Shown in pieces: positions 58,928 through 64,000 of a stretch of 64,000 nucleotides of DNA (its first letter is position 1; every line of letters begins with the position of its first letter). The stretch is from positions 186,001 through 250,000 of the forward strand of contig JAXLWK010000008.1 of the NCBI GenBank assembly GCA_046328525.1. The letters are read 5' to 3'. Under the pieces are notes generated by a model, which saw nothing but the letters and a program-made list of their open reading frames with translations, was not told the origin of the DNA and did no database searches. This stretch comes from JBDHWG01 sp046328525 (GTDB lineage Bacteria > Chloroflexota > Anaerolineae > Epilineales > JAHCIE01). The position numbers and the translations under genes were made by a program.

Positions 58928-60286
58928 ATGAAAAACATCTCCGTGATCGGGACAGGGTATGTCGGCCTCGTGACCGGCACGTGCCTGGCCGACCTGGGCA
59001 ACAACGTCACCTGCGTGGACATTGACCCCAACAAGATCGAGATGCTGCGCAACGGCATCATGCCCATCTACGAGCCGGGCGTCGAGGAGCTGGTGCGGCG
59101 CAACGTCGCGGCCGGCCGCCTCACCTTCACGACCTCCTACGAGGAGAGCGTACCCGACTCCGACTTCGTCTTCATCTGCGTGGATACGCCGTCGGGCGCG
59201 GGCGGCGAGGCCGACCTGAAGTACGTGCGCAGCGCCGCCGTCGGCATCGCCCAGGTCATGCGCAAGCCGCTCATCGTCATCAACCGCAGCACCGTGCCGA
59301 TTGGCACCGGCGACTTCGTCCACGATGTCGTGCGCGCCCACGTCAAGGGCAACATCGCCTTCGCCGTCGTGTCCAATCCGGAGTTCACGCGCGAGGGTAC
59401 GGCGGTGTGGGACTTCCTCAACCCCGACCGCGTCGTCCTCGGCTCGGCCGACCGCGACGCCGCCGAGGCCGTGGCGCAGCTCTACCTGCCCCTGCGCGCG
59501 CCGATCATGATCACAGACCAGCGCACGGCGGAGATGATCAAGTACGCCTCGAACGCCTACCTGGCGGCGCGCATCTCGTTCATCAACGAGATCGCCACGA
59601 TCTGCGAGCAGCTTGGCGCCGACATCAAGGAAGTGGCGACGGGGATGGGCTACGACAAGCGCATTGGGCGCGCGTTCCTCGACGCGGGCATCGGCTGGGG
59701 TGGCTCGTGCTTCCCCAAGGATGTCAAGGCGCTGGAATACATGGCCTCGGCCTATGGCGCGCACCCGCAACTCCTGCGCGGCGTCATCGAGATCAACCGC
59801 ACGATGCGGCGGCGCGTCGTCCAGCGCCTGCGCCAACTCCTCGGCAAGCTCAACGGCGCGACCGTGTGCGTGCTCGGCCTGTCCTTCAAGCCCAACACGG
59901 ACGACATGCGCGAAGCGCCCTCGGTGGAGATCATTCACCTGTTGCAGAACGAGGGTGTCAACGTGCGCGCCTACGATCCGGTGGCGATGAAGGTCGCGCA
60001 GCGCTTCCTCCAGGATGTGACCTTGTGCGAGGATGCGTATGAGGCGGCGCGGGACTGCGACGCGGTCGTCGTCGTTACGGAGTGGAACGAGTTCAAGCAG
60101 CTCGACATGCCGCGGCTGAAGAGCGTGATGCGCCGGCCCATCCTGATTGACGGCCGCAACATCTACGATCCGGCCAAGATGCACGCGTTCGGCTTCGTCT
60201 ATCGCGGCATCGGGCGCGGCCATGGGGACGATGCCCACGAGGAGTCGGAGGCGCACCCCGCCGTCATCCAGACGCCGGTGCCCTAG
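58928..60286 (+). CDS. ugd: UDP-glucose/GDP-mannose 6-dehydrogenase
   Basis: 452 aa. It oxidises a nucleotide hexose to the uronic acid in two NAD+-dependent steps. Visible features are the NAD-binding start ISVIGTGYVGLVTGTCLADLG, the catalytic Cys261 in GIGWGGSCFPKDVKAL, and NRSTVPIGTGDFVHD, NPEFTREGTAVWDFLNPD and LSFKPNTDDMREAPS. The overall design favours UDP-glucose dehydrogenase. The product, UDP-glucuronate, would feed envelope polysaccharides, consistent with the GT39-like and ligase genes nearby. It is followed 2 nt later by acpS. Confidence 0.93.
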   Translation: MKNISVIGTGYVGLVTGTCLADLGNNVTCVDIDPNKIEMLRNGIMPIYEPGVEELVRRNVAAGRLTFTTSYEESVPDSDFVFICVDTPSGAGGEADLKYVRSAAVGIAQVMRKPLIVINRSTVPIGTGDFVHDVVRAHVKGNIAFAVVSNPEFTREGTAVWDFLNPDRVVLGSADRDAAEAVAQLYLPLRAPIMITDQRTAEMIKYASNAYLAARISFINEIATICEQLGADIKEVATGMGYDKRIGRAFLDAGIGWGGSCFPKDVKALEYMASAYGAHPQLLRGVIEINRTMRRRVVQRLRQLLGKLNGATVCVLGLSFKPNTDDMREAPSVEIIHLLQNEGVNVRAYDPVAMKVAQRFLQDVTLCEDAYEAARDCDAVVVVTEWNEFKQLDMPRLKSVMRRPILIDGRNIYDPAKMHAFGFVYRGIGRGHGDDAHEESEAHPAVIQTPVP

Positions 60287-60288
60287 CC

Positions 60289-60648
60289 GTGTTGGCGACG
60301 GGGGTGGACATGATCGAGGTGGAGCGTGTCGCCCGCTCGATGGAGCGCTTTGGCGAGCGGTTCCTGAACCGCGTGTTCACACCCCAGGAGCGGGCGACCC
60401 TCGGCGACAGTGCGCCGCGCCTGGCCGCCCGCTTTGCCGCCAAAGAGGCCGTCGCCAAGGCGCTCGGCACGGGCATTGGGGTGTTCGCCTGGCGCGACAT
60501 CGAGATCGGGCGCGACGAGCGGGGCGCGCCCTTCGTGATCCTTCACGGGCCGGCGGCGGCGCGGGCCGCCGAGTTGGGCCTGCGGCGGTTCGCCCTCAGC
60601 CTCAGCCACACCCACCAGCACGCCATTGCCTTCGTCGTCGCGACGTGA
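60289..60648 (+). CDS. acpS: Holo-[acyl-carrier-protein] synthase
   Basis: 119 aa. AcpS transfers phosphopantetheine from CoA to acyl carrier protein. The family motifs are GVDMIEVERVARSMERFG at the start, FTPQERATL, and RFAAKEAVAKALGTGI with the Mg2+-binding Glu, then LSLSHTHQHAIAFVVA. It begins with GTG at 60289, 2 nt after the ugd stop, or with the next TTG; translational coupling is likely. Confidence 0.93.
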   Translation: MLATGVDMIEVERVARSMERFGERFLNRVFTPQERATLGDSAPRLAARFAAKEAVAKALGTGIGVFAWRDIEIGRDERGAPFVILHGPAAARAAELGLRRFALSLSHTHQHAIAFVVAT

Positions 60649-60657
60649 CCGCGTTGA

Positions 60658-60686
60658 GTCGGGGCAGGTTTGAAACCTGCCCCGAC
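60658..60686. repeat. GGGGCAGGTTT palindromic repeat, copy 3
   Basis: A 29-nt palindrome with 14-bp arms, GTCGGGGCAGGTTT then its inverse, as at 31748 and 6897. It sits 9 bp after the acpS stop. Confidence 0.65.
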
Positions 60687-60689
60687 AGC

Positions 60690-60722
60690 GTTTTTGCGCC
60701 TCTGCGCCTTTGCGTTTCAAAC
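60690..60722. repeat. GCGCCTTTGCG repeat, single arm
   Basis: TTTTTGCGCCTCTGCGCCTT and following TGCGTTTC, one arm of the hairpin family at 9014 and 37493, directly after the palindrome at 60658. Together they fill the acpS-apt gap. Confidence 0.45.
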
Positions 60723-60750
60723 CTCTTGGCGGCGACGTGAGGCGGTGCGG

Positions 60751-61263
60751 CTAATACTGGAGCACGGCGTAGACGTCGTATTTCGACAGGTTCGCCCGCC
60801 CCCCCAGGTCCACCAACTCAATCAAGAACGCCAACCCAACGACGTCGCCGCCGAGCCGCTCGACAAGCTCGGTCGCCGCCGTCGCCGAGCCGCCCGTGGC
60901 GATCAGGTCGTCCACGATCAGCACGCGCTGCCCCGGCGCAATCGCGTCGGTGTGCATCTCCAGCGTCTCCGCCCCGTACTCCAGCAGATACGAGACGTGA
61001 ATCTTGTCCGAGGGGAGCTTGCCCATCTTGCGGATGGGGACAAACCCCGCGCCCATCTCGTACGCCAGGGGCGCGGCGAAGATGTGGCCGCGCGACTCGA
61101 TGCTGGCGATGACGTCAATCGGTGTGTCGCGGTAGTGGTCCAGCAGGCTGTGGATGGCCGCGCGGAACGCGGCAGGGTCCTTGAGCAGCGTCGTAATATC
61201 CCGGAACAGCACGCCCTTGACCGGGAAGTCCGGAATTTCGCGGATGCGAGACTTGAGGTCCAT
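60751..61263 (-). CDS. apt: Adenine phosphoribosyltransferase
   Basis: 170 aa. Apt salvages adenine with PRPP to AMP. Motifs are IREIPDFPVKGVLFRDITTLL at the start, SIESRGHIFAAPLAYEMGAGFVPIRK, and the PRPP-binding VLIVDDLIATGGSATAA (residues 114-130). The length is standard. The frame is open far upstream as a shadow; the ATG at 61263 has a GGAGAAGG site. It is divergent from the SRPBCC gene. Confidence 0.95.
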   Translation of the reverse strand: MDLKSRIREIPDFPVKGVLFRDITTLLKDPAAFRAAIHSLLDHYRDTPIDVIASIESRGHIFAAPLAYEMGAGFVPIRKMGKLPSDKIHVSYLLEYGAETLEMHTDAIAPGQRVLIVDDLIATGGSATAATELVERLGGDVVGLAFLIELVDLGGRANLSKYDVYAVLQY

Positions 61264-61366
61264 AGAAGCCCTTCTCCTCGAAGCAGTGTCGTCGCAGCCC
61301 ATATTGTAGCGTTCGGGACGGGCAGCGGCAAGCCTGGGAGAGGGAGTGAGGTCGCGGCGCAGCCCC

Positions 61367-61395
61367 TGGACACGCCGCCGCCCCTTCGATATACT
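61367..61395 (+). promoter_or_regulatory. Sigma70-type promoter of the second SRPBCC gene
   Basis: TGGACA (61367-61372), 17-bp spacer, TATACT (61390-61395), 76 nt before the start codon. Confidence 0.55.
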
Positions 61396-61470
61396 CTTGA
61401 CTGCCGGCCCATTGCGGGTTGGCGGCCTTTTTGTGTTGCGCTGCTCCAGCGGCAGCAGAGGAGGATGAGA

Positions 61471-61929
61471 ATGAGCGGTCCGCGTGTGGCCGAGTCGAAG
61501 GTCGTTGACGCGCCGCCATCGGCGGTGTACGCGCTGCTGTCCGACTACCAGGTCGGGCACCCACAGATTCTGCCGAAGCCCGCCTTTCAGTCCCTCGTCG
61601 TCGAGCAGGGGGGCCAGGGCGCTGGCACCGTGGCGCGGGTGACGATGCGCGTCATGGGCCGCGAACAGACGCTGCGCCTGACGGTGACGGAGCCGCAGCC
61701 GGGCCGCGTGCTCCAGGAGGAGGACGCGGCCGAGGGCGTGACGACGTGGTTCACCGTGACACCCGTGGACGGCGGCGCCGGTAGCCGCCTGGAGATCGCG
61801 ACGGAGTGGCGGGCCAAGCCGGGCATCAGCGGCTGGATCGAGGGGAAGACGGTCCCCTTCTTCGCCCACCGCCTCTACCGCCAGGAGTTAGACCTGATCG
61901 CGGCGCACTTCGCGGCCCCATCGAAGTGA
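61471..61929 (+). CDS. SRPBCC-family protein
   Basis: 152 aa START/Bet v1-like protein (AESKVVDAPPSAVYALLSDYQ at the start, then GAGTVARVTMRVMGREQTLRL strands and a long C-terminal helix WIEGKTVPFFAHRLYRQELDLI). The ATG at 61471 follows AGGAGG. A frame extending back to 60670 is a shadow of apt and repeats. The ligand is unknown; it is not closely similar to the SRPBCC protein at 10715. Confidence 0.8.
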   Translation: MSGPRVAESKVVDAPPSAVYALLSDYQVGHPQILPKPAFQSLVVEQGGQGAGTVARVTMRVMGREQTLRLTVTEPQPGRVLQEEDAAEGVTTWFTVTPVDGGAGSRLEIATEWRAKPGISGWIEGKTVPFFAHRLYRQELDLIAAHFAAPSK

Positions 61930-61956
61930 CCGACGAGTCGGCGGAGCGCCAGGCGA

Positions 61957-62271
61957 TTGCGGCCCCCGCGAACCCGTGCTAGAATTACACACATAATCAC
62001 CGATACACGTGTTGCGCTCGATTCCGTCGTTCTCGCCTTCCTAGATGGCCTGTCGCCCGAGACAATCGCCGCCGAGTGCTTCCCGACACTGACTCTGGAA
62101 GAAGTCTACGGCGCTATTACCTACTATCTCGCGCATCGCTCGCAGTTTGATGCTTATCTCAAGCAGAGCGAGAGCGACTTCGAGGCTTCGCGGCAGGCAG
62201 GCAACAGCACCGACACTGTGTTCTCGCGGAAGCTGGCTGAAGCACGCCGTCATCTGCCAGCGGCCCAATGA
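61957..62271 (+). CDS. DUF433-family antitoxin, N-terminus uncertain
   Basis: Up to 104 aa. The DUF433 core is clear (TRVALDSVVLAFLDGLSPETI then FPTLTLEEVYGAITYYLAH), followed by a charged tail as in antitoxins paired with PIN-like toxins. The start is doubtful. Only a TTG at 61957 opens the frame, with no good ribosome site, and a -10-like TAGAAT (61980) lies inside that extension, so the true N-terminus may be eroded. It overlaps the toxin remnant by ATGA, the usual antitoxin-toxin coupling. Confidence 0.65.
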   Translation: MRPPRTRARITHIITDTRVALDSVVLAFLDGLSPETIAAECFPTLTLEEVYGAITYYLAHRSQFDAYLKQSESDFEASRQAGNSTDTVFSRKLAEARRHLPAAQ

Positions 62272-62399
62272 TGAAGGTCCGCTTTCAGGCTGACGCCGAT
62301 CTGAATCACATCATCGTGAAAGCGGAAGAATTGCTGCTCATTGGGATGGCAACGGAGGCTGAAGAGTGGACGAACAGAATTTACTATCTGCCGCTATAG
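62268..62399 (+). pseudogene. Internally deleted PIN-like (DUF5615/Mut7-C type) toxin
   Basis: A 43-codon ORF joins the N-terminus of this toxin type (MKVRFQADADLNHIIVKA) directly to what reads as its C-terminus (EELLLIGMATEAEEW then TNRIYYLPL). Complete members have well over 100 residues, so the middle with most of the nuclease site appears to be deleted in frame. The result should be inactive. It overlaps the antitoxin gene by 4 nt and is followed 23 nt later by the MOSC gene. Confidence 0.65.
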
Positions 62400-62422
62400 A
62401 CAGGTCAGGCAGAGGCCAGATC

Positions 62423-62965
62423 GTGGCAGTCAATGTGGGACGACCGCGCGAGATCGAGTGGCAGGGGCGGCGGGCGCTCAGCGGCATCTGGAAAGCCCCG
62501 GTCGAGGGCCGCGTCGCCGTGCGCGGCGTCAACGTCGCCGGCGACGCCCAGGCCGACTTCGAGGTACACGGCGGACCGAACCAGGCGGTGTACGCCTACG
62601 CCGTCGAGGATACCGAGTGGTGGGAGGAGCAGCTCGGCCGGCCCCTCGGCCCCGGCGTCTTCGGCGAGAACCTGACGCTGCGGGGCATTGACGTGACCAA
62701 TGCCGTCATCGGCGAGGTGTGGCAGATTGGCAGCGTGGAGTTCGAGGTCACTGCCCCGCGCTACCCCTGCTGGAAGCTCAGCGCCCGCATCGGCGACGCC
62801 GGCTTCGAGAAGCGTTTCGCCGACGCCCGCCGCCTCGGCGCGTACCTGCGCATTCGCCGCCCCGGTGAGCTGGAGGCGGGCGACGAGGTGCGCGTGGTGT
62901 CGCGGCCGGAGCGGGGCATGACCATCAAGATGGTCGGCGACCGCCGCCTGGGCCACCGGGACTAG
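62423..62965 (+). CDS. MOSC-domain protein (YiiM-like)
   Basis: 180 aa. A MOSC domain (molybdenum-cofactor sulfurase C-terminal) with the family pattern DAQADFEVHGGPNQAVYAYA, GVFGENLTLRGID, and Cys116 in APRYPCWKLSARIG, the residue that handles sulfur or metal cofactor. YiiM-type proteins reduce N-hydroxylated purines with molybdenum cofactor. The GTG at 62423 gives VAVNVGRPREIEW with an AGAGG site; the frame runs back to 62366 but that overlaps the toxin remnant. Confidence 0.87.
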   Translation: MAVNVGRPREIEWQGRRALSGIWKAPVEGRVAVRGVNVAGDAQADFEVHGGPNQAVYAYAVEDTEWWEEQLGRPLGPGVFGENLTLRGIDVTNAVIGEVWQIGSVEFEVTAPRYPCWKLSARIGDAGFEKRFADARRLGAYLRIRRPGELEAGDEVRVVSRPERGMTIKMVGDRRLGHRD

Positions 62966-63051
62966 CATGTCACCCCGAACGCCGTGCGGGGTCTGGGCTG
63001 CGGTTCACCTGCTCAGAACACAGCCTGCGCCGCCGCTGCGAGACGTCCACA

Positions 63052-63681
63052 CCGAGTGACGGCGTGCGCCGACACAAGAAACTTCCGAATGTCACCCCGA
63101 CGAAGGAGGGGCTGGACTGCGGCGGCCCAGATGCCGAGTGCAACGAGGCATGACAGCAGGACGTGAAGTTTCTGAGCAGGACGACGATTTCCGGGGGTGT
63201 GGGGGGCGAAGCTCCCCACGGACGAAGCAGCCTCCCGCTTAGCAAGTGCGGTGCTATTCCCGCATCAGGATGGGCCGATGCAAGAGCGGGAGATTGCTTC
63301 GCTGACGCTGCTATGAAAGTTCGCCTAGGCCGCGTCGTCGCCGGCCGTCGCCACCGCAGCAGGGGCGTTCCGCCCCCGCCCCCCCAAGAGGGCAGCCCCC
63401 TTCAGGGGGCTGCGTTCGTTTAGCCTGGCACTTGAGTGCCAGGCGACGGTCGGACGCGTCGTGCCCGTAGCCCAGGCGTGTCACGCGTCACTTTCATCCG
63501 TGAGGATGCGCCGTAGGCGGCAGGGAGGCTGCTCAGAACCCTCACGCCCCGCTGTCATGCTGAGTGTAACGAAGCATCCCCCGGTGCTTCTGGGGGCCCT
63601 TCGCGCTGCTCAGGGCAAGCTCTGAGCAGCGCGAAGGGGCGACATCTGATGTTTCTTGTGTCGGCGTATGCCGTCACTCGG
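63052..63681. repeat. Repeat-rich gene-free region framed by a 31-nt inverted repeat
   Basis: 63052-63082 (CCGAGTGACGGCGTGCGCCG and on) recurs inverted at 63651-63681 with two mismatches. Between them lie a hairpin at 63391-63412 (GCAGCCCCC/GGGGGCTGC), the hairpin GCCTGGCAC-TTGA-GTGCCAGGC (63423-63444), and a CTGAGCAGCGCGAAGGG palindrome near 63625. I see no credible coding region in 62966-63764. Confidence 0.5.
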
Positions 63682-63764
63682 CCTGGGGGTCTCACAATGA
63701 CGGCTTGGCGTGTTCTGGTGGCGACATGCGCCGACACATGGCATTGGGGTCTTGCAATGACCGC

Positions 63765-64000
63765 TTACGGTGTCCCTGTCACGTAGAGCGTGTCCACGCC
63801 GCACTCGACCAGGCTGCGGCCCCTCGGCTCGGCGCACTCGACCTGGAGCTGCACTGTCTGCCCCTTGAACGCGCTCAGGTCCACGCGGTGGATGCTCCAG
63901 CCGGCGTCCTGGTTGGCCGCCGCGCCCCGCTCCTCATACACCACGGTCGTGGCCGCCCCCACCACCTTCACCCGAAACACATCGTCGGCGGTGGCGTCCG
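63765..64000 (-). CDS. C-terminus of a secreted beta-sandwich protein (partial)
   Basis: About 77 residues ending at a TAA (63765-63767). The gene runs off the window's end, as the frame is open through 64000 (DATADDVFRVKVV). The sequence WSIHRVDLSAFKGQTVQLQVECAE resembles the jelly-roll or choice-of-anchor beta domains found at the ends of secreted glycan-binding or protease proteins. No catalytic motif is in view, and the whole protein's function is unknown. Confidence 0.6.
   Translation of the reverse strand, partial: DATADDVFRVKVVGAATTVVYEERGAAANQDAGWSIHRVDLSAFKGQTVQLQVECAEPRGRSLVECGVDTLYVTGTP

Noticed and set aside
60670..61470. Upstream extension of the SRPBCC ORF
   Set aside because: It covers the apt gene on the other strand and repeats. 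The ATG at 61471 with AGGAGG is the start.
1..64000. tRNA or rRNA genes
   Set aside because: No T-arm GGTTCGAAT(C)C with a plausible cloverleaf and no rRNA-like stretch was found by reading.

Overview
This is a GC-rich bacterial chromosome segment with compact operons, many overlapping start/stop codons (ATGA, GTGA) and frequent palindromic repeats between genes. The gene set suggests a Chloroflexota-type bacterium: several large GT39-like membrane glycosyltransferases with a C-terminal beta domain, a non-cellulosomal cohesin/dockerin protein, a CrtYcd-type lycopene cyclase, a short GNAT-type N-acetylglutamate synthase, an mre-mrdA-min cluster and many M20 peptidases and amidases. No rRNA or tRNA is present, so this placement is inference. 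No CRISPR array, phage or plasmid backbone was seen.

Layout. 0-3.2 kb: end of a B12-dependent acyl-CoA mutase, a GT39-like protein and a DUF1254/DUF1214 protein. 3.3-4.85 kb: a complete IS1380-like element with 61-bp terminal repeats and a TAGTA duplication, lying in one arm of an older palindromic repeat. 5-11 kb: radA with a structured leader, a MATE exporter, small proteins and a D-threonine-aldolase-like PLP enzyme. 11.2-15.2 kb: a signalling block (TPR-GAF-HisKA_3 kinase, NarL-type regulator, degenerate receiver, stand-alone winged helix). 15.2-19.2 kb: two lipoprotein hydrolases (M1 peptidase and amidase).

19.2-27.6 kb (minus strand) is the cell-shape and division block: rplY, an IS5-family element sitting exactly on the rplY stop codon, mreB-mreC-mreD-mrdA, then minC-minD-minE from their own sigma70-type promoter. 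27.6-33.9 kb (plus strand): a pseudo-glycosidase/O-antigen-ligase fusion, a cohesin-dockerin-cohesin protein and an OmpR-type two-component pair preceded by four 11-bp direct repeats. 34-45.6 kb (mostly minus strand): M20 peptidases, two GT39-like proteins, an aminotransferase, a GatA-like amidase, an acidic arrestin-like protein and several uncharacterised proteins.

45.6-51.2 kb (plus strand) is an arginine biosynthesis operon: argC, a methyltransferase, an HD hydrolase, argB, argD and a short N-acetylglutamate synthase. It is preceded by what reads as a complete ribosome-mediated attenuator: consensus promoter, a 28-residue leader peptide with four clustered Arg codons, an alternative antiterminator pairing, and a perfect 10-bp terminator with a U run. 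This is the most interesting element of the window.

51.3-58.9 kb: an EamA transporter, a minus-strand cluster (P450, family 2 glycosyltransferase, lycopene cyclase, plsY) that looks like carotenoid tailoring, a flippase-like UPF0104 protein and an FAD oxidoreductase. 58.9-64 kb: ugd, acpS, apt, an SRPBCC protein, the remnant of a DUF433/PIN-like toxin-antitoxin pair, a MOSC protein, a repeat-rich gene-free stretch and the C-terminus of a secreted protein running off the end.
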